Notes: generated by a model from the sequence alone, not told the origin. A DNA stretch of 26,915 nt from CAYZQE01 sp964480635 (GCA_964480635.1 CAYZQE010000024.1:1-26915), one strand, 5' to 3'. Counted from the first letter of the stretch, positions 16,122-23,386 are shown. Numbers and translations: made by a program.

Positions 16122-17594
16122 ATGTGGAAAAATCTTATTCAGCTATCCACCGATAGAAAGCGCAGTTATCAACGTCAGTTGATAGAAACTATTGTGTCAG
16201 CTATTTTAGATTCAAAAATATCGGTTAATACGCCCTTACCTTCGTCTAGAGAACTTTCAAAACAGTTAGGTATTGCGAGAAATACAGTGGTTAATGCTTA
16301 TCAACAATTAATTGATGATGGTTACCTTATATCGAAGGAGCGAAGTGGTTATTATGTCAATAAAGAAATTTTGACAGGGCGTTTTATAAAAGATCATTTA
16401 GCAAAAAAAGCTATGGAAGATGATGCGCCTAATGGTTTAGAAAATAAAATTAAAATTCAACCGTCGTTACAGCGTAGTATAAAAAAACCTAAAGATTGGA
16501 GCCAATACCCGTACCCTTTTTTATACGGTCAGCTTGACGAAAAATTATTTCCGATACAAGGTTGGCGTGATTGTTGTCGTCAAGCATTAAGCGTTTCTGA
16601 TATTAAATATTCTACACCCGACCAATATGATGCCGATGACACTTTACTCGTTGATCAAATACAAGCACGGTTATTATCAAGACGCGGCGTTTGGGCAACG
16701 CCCAATCAAATTTTAATCACCATGGGAACTCAGCAGGCTTTATATATCATAGCAGAACTGATGGTTGATAAAGAGACGGTTGTCGGTATTGAAAACCCAG
16801 GTTATGTTGATGCTAGAAATATATTTTCATTAAAAACAGGGCTGCTAAAGCCTTTAAAAATAGATGATGATGGACTGGTGTTAGGTGATTCAGTTAATGC
16901 TTGTGATTTGATTTATGTCACGCCTAGCCATCAGTTCCCCACGACAGTCACCTTAAGTTTAGAACGTCGTAAACAGCTTTTAAATGATGCTGAAAAACAT
17001 GATTTCATGATTATTGAAGATGATTATGAAAGTGAAATTAACTTTGGTGAAGAAGCCACACCCACGCTTAAAAGCATGGATGAAAATAATCGGGTGATTT
17101 ATGTTGGCAGTTTATCTAAAACCTTAGCAGCCGGGTTACGCATGGGTTATATGGTGGCACCTAAAGCAATTATTCACGAAGCTCGTGCCATTCGCCGTTT
17201 AATGATTCGCCACCCTCCAATGAATAATCAACGTTTGGTCTCTTTGTTTCTGTCGATGGGACATCATGACTCTTTACTGAGAAAATTGCGTGAGAGTTAT
17301 CAGAGACGCTGGGAAATTATGGGGGACTCGCTGAGCAAATACTTACCTGAATCAACAAAAGCCCCCACATTTGGGGGGACTGCTTTTTGGGTTGAAGGGC
17401 CGCCAAATTTAGATACCAAAGAATTAGAATCATTGGCTCGTAAGCATGGTATTTTAGTAGAGCCGGGTGATATATTTTTCACTGCGTCAGAGAAACATAA
17501 AAATTATTTTCGGCTGGGGTATTCATCGATTTCAGAAGATAAAATTGATCCAGGTTTAAAGCGACTTTGTGAATTAATTCATACTATCGTTTAG
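16122..17594 (+). CDS. MocR/PdxR-type transcriptional regulator (GntR HTH plus aminotransferase fold)
   Basis: The 490-residue protein joins an N-terminal GntR winged helix to a fold-type I aminotransferase domain that binds pyridoxal phosphate as an effector cofactor. The winged helix is at residues about 15-80: NTPLPSSRELSKQLGIARNT then AYQQLIDDGYLISKERSGYYV. The PLP lysine is K333 in VGSLSKTLAAGLRMGYM. Upstream, IIEDDYESE carries the Asp that contacts the PLP ring nitrogen, and YVTPSHQFPTT is a family landmark. GGAG lies 7 nt before the ATG. Relatives (PdxR, GabR, TauR, DdlR) usually control adjacent or divergent genes of PLP, amino-acid or peptide metabolism. The preceding peptide importer and the alanine dehydrogenase remnant directly downstream are the local candidates. 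Confidence 0.9.
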   Translation: MWKNLIQLSTDRKRSYQRQLIETIVSAILDSKISVNTPLPSSRELSKQLGIARNTVVNAYQQLIDDGYLISKERSGYYVNKEILTGRFIKDHLAKKAMEDDAPNGLENKIKIQPSLQRSIKKPKDWSQYPYPFLYGQLDEKLFPIQGWRDCCRQALSVSDIKYSTPDQYDADDTLLVDQIQARLLSRRGVWATPNQILITMGTQQALYIIAELMVDKETVVGIENPGYVDARNIFSLKTGLLKPLKIDDDGLVLGDSVNACDLIYVTPSHQFPTTVTLSLERRKQLLNDAEKHDFMIIEDDYESEINFGEEATPTLKSMDENNRVIYVGSLSKTLAAGLRMGYMVAPKAIIHEARAIRRLMIRHPPMNNQRLVSLFLSMGHHDSLLRKLRESYQRRWEIMGDSLSKYLPESTKAPTFGGTAFWVEGPPNLDTKELESLARKHGILVEPGDIFFTASEKHKNYFRLGYSSISEDKIDPGLKRLCELIHTIV

Positions 17595-17595
17595 T

Positions 17596-17707
17596 TTTAT
17601 TGTGTCGGCATTAGCTGATAAAGGTTATCAACAGGCGTTAGCGAATGATCCTTATTTGTTAAATGGGCTTAAATTATAAACCTGCATTACAAGCGCTAGG
17701 GGTTTAG
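17596..17707 (+). pseudogene. ald: Remnant of alanine dehydrogenase C terminus
   Basis: Directly after the MocR stop, the frame starting at 17596 reads FIVSALADKGYQQALANDPY then LLNGLKL and stops at 17677. This closely resembles the C-terminal LPF-x-ALADKGYQ-x-AL-x-DPxLLxGLN segment of alanine dehydrogenase. Shifting frame at 17678 gives KPALQALGV and a TAG at 17705-17707, which fits the last residues of the same family (YKxVAEALG-). The join looks like a small deletion plus frameshift that removed about ten residues. About 90% of the gene is missing on the 5' side, apparently replaced by the regulator's 3' end. Recognition rests on memory of the family. Confidence 0.6.
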
Positions 17708-17796
17708 AAAAACTTTTATAAGAGTATCATAGGCAGTATATTTTTTCCTTGCTGGCTCAGAAATCAATGCAGAATCATGATTTTTATGTATAAATA

Positions 17797-18543
17797 ATGA
17801 TAGAGCTTAATTCTTTTTTACTAAGCTATTTGATGGTAGTTTGCTTTTTAGCGGCAATTGTTCGCGGTTATAGTGGCTTTGGTTTTTCGGCTTTATTAAT
17901 TTTATCAACAACATGGGTATTGCCGCCTATTATGGCAGTGCCTATTATTTTAATGCTTGAATTGATCGCAAGCATTCAATTGCTTCCATCAGTTTGGGCG
18001 CATATTCATTGGCCTAGGTTATCTCGTTTATTAGTGGCATCTGCTATCAGTACTCCTATTGGTATAGTGGGGCTGACAGTTTTAGATGAAAATACCACCC
18101 GTCTATTAATATCTTTGTTTATTTTAATCGTGAGTGTAATTTTACTACGGGGTTACTCTTTTAATCGATTCGATAGCTCGGCTTTAGACTTAGGGACGGG
18201 GTTTATTTCTGGGGCTTTAAATGGCATCGCTACCATTGGTGGTTTAGTTGTCGCTGTTGTTTTCTTATCGTTGCAGCTTGAAGCCATTGTCATTAGAGCA
18301 ACATTGGTCGCACTGTTTTTTGCAACAGATTTATACGCGACTGCCTTAGCCTGGTCTTTTGGTTTAATAGACGAACAGCTTCTTTACATTACTCTATTGA
18401 TGACCCCTTCATTGTTATTAGGGGTTCAAATAGGCAGTTATTGGTTTAAAAAATCTTCTGGAACATCATTTAAACGCGTTACGTTAGTCTTTTTAATAAG
18501 CTTGTCGTGCATTGGCTTTGCACGCTTCTTTATCGAGCTTTAG
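17797..18543 (+). CDS. TauE/SafE (TSUP) family membrane permease
   Basis: The 248-residue protein has about eight membrane helices. The two TSUP half-signatures are visible: AIVRGYSGFGFSALLIL at residues about 20-36 and SGALNGIATIGGLVVAVVFL around residues 139-158. Between them lies the VLDENTTRLLISLFILIVSVILL repeat boundary. The family exports or takes up sulfite, sulfonates, sulfoacetate and other small anions; the substrate is not readable. No ribosome-binding site is evident, but in-frame stops just upstream fix the ATG. Its last 14 bases overlap the 3' end of convergent ygiQ, and no terminator separates them. A sulfur-related role fits loosely with the sulfur-globule-like gene 3 kb away. 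Confidence 0.82.
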   Translation: MIELNSFLLSYLMVVCFLAAIVRGYSGFGFSALLILSTTWVLPPIMAVPIILMLELIASIQLLPSVWAHIHWPRLSRLLVASAISTPIGIVGLTVLDENTTRLLISLFILIVSVILLRGYSFNRFDSSALDLGTGFISGALNGIATIGGLVVAVVFLSLQLEAIVIRATLVALFFATDLYATALAWSFGLIDEQLLYITLLMTPSLLLGVQIGSYWFKKSSGTSFKRVTLVFLISLSCIGFARFFIEL

Positions 18544-20701
18544 AAGGCAATGAGGGCTTATTACGAGCTCTCTTTTTTGCGTTAAACGGGGTGCGCGTTT
18601 GGTTTATTTTACTATTCGCCCGTTTTTGATGCGGTTTTTTGTGGGCGCCATCTTTATCTTTAGGCTGCCAACTGGGTATCAAGTGATGTTTACCGTTACC
18701 GATTAGATCAGCTCTTCCCAAGCTTTTTAATGCTTCACGGAGTAACAGCCAATTGTCTGGGTCGTGATAACGTAAAAATGCCTTATGCAAACGGCGTTGC
18801 TTTTCGCCCTTAACAATTTTAACATTTTCTGATCGGTGATTGACCTTTTTAAGTGGGTTTTTACCACTGTGGTACATAGCACTTGCGATAGCTAAGGGTG
18901 TTGGAATAAAAGCTTGAACTTGGTCTGTTCTAAACTTGTTTTTCTTTAGCCATATGGCTAGGTTCATCATATCGGTATCAGTCGTACCGGGGTGGGCCGA
19001 AATGAAATAGGGGATAAGATATTGCTCTTTACCCGCTAGTTTAGAATATTTATCAAACAATTCTTTAAATTTGTCATAGGCACCAATACCTGGCTTCATC
19101 ATTTTAGAAAGGGTGTTTTCTTCGGTATGTTCTGGGGCAATTTTTAAATATCCGCCAACATGATGAGTGACTAATTCTTTAATATATTCGGGTGACTCTA
19201 AGGCTAAGTCAAAGCGTAGGCCAGATGCAACATTAATTTTTTTAATGCCTTTTAGGTTGCGTGCGCGTCGATATAAACTAATTAATTTAGAATGATCCGT
19301 ATTTAAGTTTTTACAAATAGTGGGGTATACGCAAGACAAACGGCGGCATGACTCTTCAATGACTTTGCTTTTACACGTCATGTGATACATATTAGCGGTA
19401 GGGCCGCCAACGTCAGAAATGTGGCCGGTAAATTCGGGCTGCGTATCGCGAATACTTTCTATTTCTTTAATCACCGATTCTTCAGAACGGCTTTGAATAA
19501 TACGACCTTCATGCTCGGTGATCGAGCAAAAAGTACAGCCACCAAAACAGCCTCGCATAATATTTACCGAGAAACGAATCATCTCCCATGCGGGGATTTT
19601 TTTATCGCCATAGCTGCTGTGTGCGCGGCGTGTAAAAGGCATGTCGAATACCGCATCCATTTCATGTGTTTCTAATGGAATAGGGGGCGGATTAAGCCAC
19701 ACATAGCGCTCTCCATCTTGCTGTATTAAGGCGCGAGCATTACCAGGGTTGGTTTCTAAATGAAACACACGCGATGCATGCGCATAAAGCGGTTTGCTGG
19801 TATTCACTTGCTCAAACGAAGGAATGCGAATAGCTGTTTTACTGCGTGGTAATTTAATGCGCTTATCGAGCTTTATTTCGTGAACAGTTTTGTTAACTAA
19901 TAAATTACCCTCATCATCCTTTTTATCACAATCTTGTTTCTGCTCATAGGGGTTCATCGCAGGGACTTGTTCAATAGAACTGGATTTATCAATTTCAGAA
20001 GAATTAATAATGACCCAGTCATCAGGTAGTTTGTTGGTGTAAAAAGCAGTGCCACGAACATCATTAATGTCTTTTACATTTTCACCATTCGCTAAGCGAT
20101 GAGATACCTCAACTAAGGCTCTTTCTGCATTGCCAAATAATAAAATATCCGCTTTGGTATCAATTACTATTGAATGACGAACTTTTTCAGACCAATAGTC
20201 AAAATGAGCCACACGTCTTAAGCTGGCTTCGATGCCACCAATGACGGTTGGAACATGTTTATATAGTTGTTTAATTTTGTGTGTATAACGAATGACCGCT
20301 CGATCTGGGCGTTTACCATGCACACCATCGGGGGTGTAGGCATCGTCGTGCCTAATTTTTTTATCGGCCGTATAGTTATTAACCATCGAATCCATATTAC
20401 CAGCAGTAATGCCAAAATAGAGATTAGGCTCGCCTAAAACTTGAAACGCTTTGTCATCATTGATATCGGGTTGAGCAATAATACCAACACGAAAGCCTTG
20501 TGATTCTAATAATCGACCAATGACAGCCATACCAAAACTAGGATGATCAATATAGGCATCACCCGTGACAATAATGATGTCGCAAGAATCCCAGCCAAGC
20601 TTATCCATTTCTGCACGAGACATAGGTAATTCGTGTGCGATACCGAATCGTTTAGCCCAATAAGGCTTCCAAGAAAATAAAGAGGGGGTGTCTGCTTGCA
20701 T
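18530..20701 (-). CDS. ygiQ: YgiQ-family radical SAM protein
   Basis: This 723-residue cytoplasmic protein is a UPF0313/YgiQ radical SAM enzyme. The N-terminal domain opens with LFSWKPYWAKRFG and has DIIIVTGDAYIDHPSFG, a cobalamin-binding-like fold. The radical SAM core has the cluster motif C385-x3-C389-x2-C392 (CFGGCTFCSITEHEGR), later PTICKNLNTDH and IAPEHTEENTLSKMMKPG. The lysine- and arginine-rich tail (residues about 690-723) is usual for the family. The reaction is not established. The ATG has no strong ribosome-binding site but fits the conserved N terminus. It is divergent from the small gene at 20816 across 114 bp. Confidence 0.93.
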   Translation of the reverse strand: MQADTPSLFSWKPYWAKRFGIAHELPMSRAEMDKLGWDSCDIIIVTGDAYIDHPSFGMAVIGRLLESQGFRVGIIAQPDINDDKAFQVLGEPNLYFGITAGNMDSMVNNYTADKKIRHDDAYTPDGVHGKRPDRAVIRYTHKIKQLYKHVPTVIGGIEASLRRVAHFDYWSEKVRHSIVIDTKADILLFGNAERALVEVSHRLANGENVKDINDVRGTAFYTNKLPDDWVIINSSEIDKSSSIEQVPAMNPYEQKQDCDKKDDEGNLLVNKTVHEIKLDKRIKLPRSKTAIRIPSFEQVNTSKPLYAHASRVFHLETNPGNARALIQQDGERYVWLNPPPIPLETHEMDAVFDMPFTRRAHSSYGDKKIPAWEMIRFSVNIMRGCFGGCTFCSITEHEGRIIQSRSEESVIKEIESIRDTQPEFTGHISDVGGPTANMYHMTCKSKVIEESCRRLSCVYPTICKNLNTDHSKLISLYRRARNLKGIKKINVASGLRFDLALESPEYIKELVTHHVGGYLKIAPEHTEENTLSKMMKPGIGAYDKFKELFDKYSKLAGKEQYLIPYFISAHPGTTDTDMMNLAIWLKKNKFRTDQVQAFIPTPLAIASAMYHSGKNPLKKVNHRSENVKIVKGEKQRRLHKAFLRYHDPDNWLLLREALKSLGRADLIGNGKHHLIPSWQPKDKDGAHKKPHQKRANSKINQTRTPFNAKKRARNKPSLPSKAR

Positions 20702-20815
20702 GAGATATCACAATCAATGATAGAATGGCTAAGGTCACATTTTATCGAAGTTTGGTAAACAATGTACTTAATATTTATTGGGTTATAAATTAATACTTTT
20801 AACGATAGGCTTATT

Positions 20816-21205
20816 TTGAAAAAACCAATTATCTTTTCGCTAGTCGAATCACCAGCACACCCTAATTTTTCGCAATTATTTATGGATAAAGGGTATGACG
20901 AAAAGGTATTTTATTCAGTGCGTAAAATCATATCTGCATTAAAAAAACAAAAACCAGATGTGGTGATTGTGAAGTTTCACTACTTATATGTTTCAGATTA
21001 TGCGAGTAATCATATTTCTAATGTCGATTCATTATTAGCATCGTTGCAAAAATACAGTGACTATCAGCCAAAGTTTATATTTTTTACGACTAAGCAAGAC
21101 AATCAGTTTTTACACCTTTTAACGGATCATTACGAAGGTTTTGCAAGCTCAGTTCATGTTTTGATTATGCCTGTGCAGGCTAAGCAGATGAGCGATTTGT
21201 TGTGA
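20816..21205 (+). CDS. Small protein resembling a degenerate receiver domain
   Basis: The 129-residue protein starts at a TTG preceded by ATAGG at 6 nt, which I take as the ribosome-binding site; there is no better ATG. I do not recognise a named family. The layout resembles a CheY-like fold: an N-terminal strand PIIFSLVES, helix SVRKIISALKKQKPD, strand DVVIVKFHYLY where the phospho-Asp would lie, strand PKFIFFTTK in the Ser/Thr position, and VHVLIMPVQAKQMSDLL where receivers have the Lys-Pro motif. The N-terminal acidic pair, the Asp and the Lys are all missing (KFH and MP instead), so it would not be phosphorylated in the usual way. It stands alone between divergent ygiQ and a hairpin, with no kinase beside it. 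Confidence 0.65.
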   Translation: MKKPIIFSLVESPAHPNFSQLFMDKGYDEKVFYSVRKIISALKKQKPDVVIVKFHYLYVSDYASNHISNVDSLLASLQKYSDYQPKFIFFTTKQDNQFLHLLTDHYEGFASSVHVLIMPVQAKQMSDLL

Positions 21206-21213
21206 CAAGAGCG

Positions 21214-21248
21214 TTCTAAGAAGCGCGAGTATGTCGTACTTCTTAGAA
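21214..21248. terminator. Stem-loop between convergent genes
   Basis: TTCTAAGAAG (21214-21223) pairs perfectly with CTTCTTAGAA (21239-21248) across 15 bases. Each arm is itself almost a palindrome (TTCT-A-AGAA and CTTCT-T-AGAAG). On the + strand a T-rich tract (TTATTTTT) follows after about 8 bases, so it may terminate the gene ending at 21205. It also sits just beyond the 3' end of the convergent gene at 21256. Confidence 0.5.
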
Positions 21249-21255
21249 GCGGTAA

Positions 21256-21801
21256 TTATTTTTGTGCTGCAGGAGCCTGAGTCGGCATAGGAGCATTGTT
21301 ATAGCCATTAAACTGGCGACGATACTCATTGTTATGTTGAGCACTATTACGGTTGTTACCGTAATAGTTTAAGTTATTCTTGTTGCTGTTATTGCCACCA
21401 AATTTACCATAACCTTTCATTTTAATGTCAAAGTCAGCTTGTATATCCATATTGCCCATGCCATCAAAGTAAGAGTCATAAAAGTTATTCCAAGGGCCAA
21501 ACATGCCATTCATTCCACTATTGCCGCTTGAATAATTAAAGTTTCGGTTAAAACCGTTGCTATAACCTTGTTGCGGATAGCCTTGAGCTTGAGCTTGAGC
21601 TTGAGCTTGAGCTTGATTTGGGTTTGGGCGAAAGTTATTGTTATTCCAGGGCATTGAATTTTGATTGCCGAATGACTGATTGCCCCAAGGCATCATGTTA
21701 TTCATCCAATTGTTGTTATTGTTTCCCCAAGAGCCATTGTTTTGTGCCATAGCAGCAGAGCTAGACAGTATTAATGCAATAAAAAGTAGTGAACGTTTCA
21801 T
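21256..21801 (-). CDS. Secreted Asn/Gly/Met-rich protein resembling sulfur globule family proteins
   Basis: The 181-residue precursor has a signal peptide (MKRSLLFIALILSSSAAMAQ, cleaved near residue 19) and a low-complexity mature chain dominated by Asn, Gly, Met, Gln and aromatic residues. An Asn/Trp-rich N-terminal part (GSWGNNNNNWMNNMMPWG) leads to a QA repeat, then MNGMFGPWNNFYDSYFDG. An amphipathic core follows (MDIQADFDIKMKGYGKFGG), and the tail ends in Ala/Pro (APMPTQAPAAQK). The core and the Ala/Pro tail resemble the sulfur globule family proteins of sulfur-oxidising and methanotrophic gammaproteobacteria, from memory. Those coat periplasmic sulfur globules; related low-complexity proteins have unknown roles. 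GGAA lies 8 nt before the ATG. The function assignment is tentative; secretion and low complexity are clear. Confidence 0.7.
   Translation of the reverse strand: MKRSLLFIALILSSSAAMAQNNGSWGNNNNNWMNNMMPWGNQSFGNQNSMPWNNNNFRPNPNQAQAQAQAQAQGYPQQGYSNGFNRNFNYSSGNSGMNGMFGPWNNFYDSYFDGMGNMDIQADFDIKMKGYGKFGGNNSNKNNLNYYGNNRNSAQHNNEYRRQFNGYNNAPMPTQAPAAQK
21583..21616 (-). repeat. Hexanucleotide tandem repeat coding Gln-Ala
   Basis: Five complete TTGAGC units plus TTGA on the + strand encode alternating Gln-Ala (QAQAQAQAQA) in the sulfur-globule-like protein. The units are perfect and a multiple of three, so slippage would lengthen or shorten the protein without breaking it. Confidence 0.85.
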
Positions 21802-21848
21802 AATGTTATTTCCAATAAAGTTTAAAATCGTTACGTGCTACGCGCTAT

Positions 21849-22031
21849 TTAGCGGGATAGTACAATCAAAGCAACTATAAAAAGAATGACTAAAGCCATT
21901 GGCTTTATAAAAGACATCCAATCGTCAGATGTTGCGGGCTTAGAATTTTTTGAGGCTTGCTTAATCATTGGGAAGAGCATCACCATCATGCCGATCATGA
22001 CAACGGCTGATATTATTTTTATCCAGTCCAT
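21849..22031 (-). CDS. Small two-helix inner-membrane protein
   Basis: The 60-residue peptide has two hydrophobic segments: IISAVVMIGMMVMLFPMI (residues about 6-23) and MALVILFIVALIVLS (about 45-59). They are joined by a polar linker rich in Lys, Ser, Asn and Asp (KQASKNSKPATSDDWMSF). This hairpin topology, together with the clean MDWIK start, suggests a real gene rather than a chance frame. No strong ribosome-binding site is visible. It lies between yccA and the secreted low-complexity gene, all on the same strand, and a terminator just upstream separates it from yccA. I do not recognise a function. Confidence 0.6.
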   Translation of the reverse strand: MDWIKIISAVVMIGMMVMLFPMIKQASKNSKPATSDDWMSFIKPMALVILFIVALIVLSR

Positions 22032-22069
22032 ATTGTTTACTCAGAATAGTGAATCAATAGTAATCAGTC

Positions 22070-22101
22070 AAAAAAAAACCCGCTACAAAGCAGGTTTTTT
22101 T
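22070..22101 (-). terminator. Rho-independent terminator of yccA
   Basis: On the - strand CCTGC and GCGGG form a 5-bp stem with one wobble around TTTGTA. It is preceded by seven A and followed by nine T (the A run at 22070-22078 on the + strand). Pairing of A and T flanks extends the stem. It starts 23 bp after the yccA stop. Confidence 0.8.
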
Positions 22102-22123
22102 GCAATATTAGAGTATTCTAATA

Positions 22124-22783
22124 TTATTCATCGCGGAAAGCACCTAATAAATGCAAAAGAGCTTGAAACAAGTTAAGAATGGACAAGAATAAACTAGCAG
22201 TCGCCATGATGTAGTTTGTTTCACCACCATTAATAATGGATGATGTTTGATATAAAATCATACCGCTCATTAATATGACGATACCAGCGCTCATAGCCAG
22301 TGACAAAGCAGGAATTTGTAAAAATATGTTAAGTAGCATGGCGCCAATGACGACAAACAGGCCGACCATTAAGAAACCACCCATAAAGCTGAAATCTTTT
22401 TTAGTGGTTAGTACATAACCAGATAATGCTAAAAAGATTGCGCCCGTGCCACCTAAAGCCGTCATAACAAGGCCTGGGTCAACGGCTAGATAACGAGTTA
22501 ACATTGGGCCAAGACCTAAACCAAGTAAACCAGTAATGGCAAAAATTGTTGGAATGCCTGCTGTTGAATTAGCGGTTTTAGGTAAAACAAACCAAAGCAT
22601 AACAATGGCGGCAATGGTTGAGGCAAAAGCAATGCCAAATGATAAGCCGGTTAAAACACTGACAGTTGCCATAACACCACTAAACATTAGTGTCATAGAT
22701 AAAAGGATGTAAGTGTTACGGATAACCTTATTAGTCGATAAGATCGATTCAGGTGAACGAGTAACAGCAGATTGAATATTCAT
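22124..22783 (-). CDS. yccA: Bax inhibitor-1/YccA family membrane protein
   Basis: The 219-residue protein has seven membrane helices and the TMBIM family pattern. The N terminus RSPESILSTNKVIRNTYILL closely parallels E. coli YccA (TSLLSTHKVLRNTYFLLS), as do YVLTTKKDFSFMGGFLM, NIFLQIPALSLAMSA and INGGETNYIMATASLFLSI near the C terminus. YccA is an inner-membrane substrate and inhibitor of the FtsH protease that protects SecY when translocation jams. The start at 22783 is chosen because GGAG lies 6 nt upstream and the conserved N terminus begins there. The open frame extends 18 codons further but is unlike the family. A sigma-E-like promoter may lie upstream. Confidence 0.93.
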   Translation of the reverse strand: MNIQSAVTRSPESILSTNKVIRNTYILLSMTLMFSGVMATVSVLTGLSFGIAFASTIAAIVMLWFVLPKTANSTAGIPTIFAITGLLGLGLGPMLTRYLAVDPGLVMTALGGTGAIFLALSGYVLTTKKDFSFMGGFLMVGLFVVIGAMLLNIFLQIPALSLAMSAGIVILMSGMILYQTSSIINGGETNYIMATASLFLSILNLFQALLHLLGAFRDE

Positions 22784-22807
22784 TAATATCTCCGATAAAA
22801 GAATAAT

Positions 22808-22835
22808 ATAGAAAAGTAACTCTAGTTTAAGTTCC
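22808..22835 (-). promoter_or_regulatory. Possible envelope-stress (ECF sigma) promoter of yccA
   Basis: On the - strand GGAACTT (22835-22829) is followed after 16 bp by TCTAT (22812-22808). This resembles the sigma-E layout of GGAACTT and a TC-type -10 box, and it ends 24 bp before the yccA ATG. No sigma-70 pair of good spacing was found instead. A palindrome, ACAAGT-AAA-ACTTGT, sits just upstream at 22848-22862. Confidence 0.35.
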
Positions 22836-22941
22836 AATTAAAAGAATACAAGTAAAACTTGTTTAATTAGTCAATAAATAATGTTGAATCAGTGGTTTAC
22901 AAGGGCTATAGATAAAAACCTTAAATTAGGTGAAAAATATA

Positions 22942-22969
22942 GTGACTCGTAACGACAATTGTCTATAAT
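22942..22969 (+). promoter_or_regulatory. Stable-RNA-type sigma-70 promoter
   Basis: A perfect -10 box TATAAT (22964-22969) has GTGACT (22942-22947) 16 bp upstream as -35. The GC-rich stretch ACGCGTCGC right after the -10 is the discriminator type typical of stringently controlled tRNA and rRNA promoters. It is the only strong promoter upstream of the tRNA. Confidence 0.65.
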
Positions 22970-23068
22970 ACGCGTCGCTCTTAGGTTGAGTTAATTTAAA
23001 AGCTTTAAGAATATCTAGACGACTAGTAGACCACTAATCAACTACCTAGATACAAACTAAACAATATT

Positions 23069-23109
23069 GGAAAGCTGGCAGGAAGCCTGAATAATGCGGT
23101 ACGCCGCAT
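23069..23109 (+). other. Degenerate copy of the tRNA-Ser 5' half in the leader
   Basis: GGAAAGCTGGCAG here parallels GGAGAGCTGGCAG at the start of the tRNA, and including four bases upstream 15 of 17 match. The D-stem halves GCA and TGC are also kept, but the loop between them is 14 rather than 11 bases. The following ATGCGG-TACG-CCGCAT (23094-23109) is a perfect hairpin with a UACG loop and does not form an anticodon arm. A CAGG-AAG-CCTG hairpin precedes it. Confidence 0.5.
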
Positions 23110-23165
23110 GAAATAGCTGATTAAAGACTACTTGATCAGATATTTAATATCACCGATAGAATACT

Positions 23166-23253
23166 GGAGAGCTGGCAGAGTGGTCGAATGCGGCGGTCTT
23201 GAAAACCGTTGTCCCGAAAGGGACCGGGGGTTCGAACCCCTCGCTCTCCGCCA
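23166..23253 (+). tRNA. tRNA-Ser(UGA)
   Basis: This 88-nt gene folds as a class II tRNA. The acceptor stem is GGAGAGC (23166-23172) with GCTCTCC (23243-23249), followed by discriminator G and an encoded CCA. The D-arm contains the conserved GG of the loop. The anticodon stem CGGT/ACCG encloses CTTGAAA with anticodon TGA at 23200-23202. A long variable arm (TTGTCCCGAAAGGGACC region) and a T-arm with GGTTCGAACCCC complete it. The long variable arm and UGA anticodon identify a serine tRNA reading UCA and other UCN codons. A terminator follows within 10 bases, so it is a single-tRNA unit. Confidence 0.97.
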
Positions 23254-23259
23254 TACATA

Positions 23260-23293
23260 AAACCTAAGCAATTAATTTTGCTTGGGTTTTTTT
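23260..23293 (+). terminator. Rho-independent terminator of tRNA-Ser
   Basis: AAACCTAAGCA (23260-23270) pairs with TGCTTGGGTTT (23279-23289) with one G-T wobble, around an 8-base AT loop, and runs into seven T (23287-23293). On the - strand the hairpin is followed by TTTTATG, so it may also help stop hrpB transcripts, whose gene ends at 23387. Confidence 0.9.
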
Positions 23294-23386
23294 ATGCCCA
23301 TTGGTTTTATCGCAGCAGCAATGAGCATTGATCACTTTCGTGCAAAAGTATTATTAAGCTTTACTGCAACAGACAAAGCCATTTAA

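Larger units (their letters stand above)
22863..23165 (+). other. Gene-free region and presumed long leader of tRNA-Ser
   Basis: No protein gene is visible between the yccA promoter and the tRNA. The stretch contains the tRNA promoter at 22942-22969, then about 190 bp of presumed leader. That leader carries small inverted repeats and, at 23069-23109, a degenerate copy of the tRNA's own 5' half. Confidence 0.5.

Noticed and set aside
21583..21616. Tandem TTGAGC array considered as a CRISPR or regulatory iteron
   Set aside because: Units are six bases, contiguous and in frame with a real gene, so it is a coding microsatellite.
23294..23386. Small + strand frame of 30 residues (MPIGFIAAAMSIDHFRAK...) between the tRNA terminator and hrpB
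   Set aside because: Its ATG directly follows the terminator T run with no ribosome-binding site. The peptide is mildly protein-like and might be a remnant, but I could not link it to a family.
23166..23386. tRNA-Ser considered as an integration site of a genomic island
   Set aside because: No integrase is nearby, there is no repeat of the tRNA 3' end downstream, and a terminator and hrpB follow at once.
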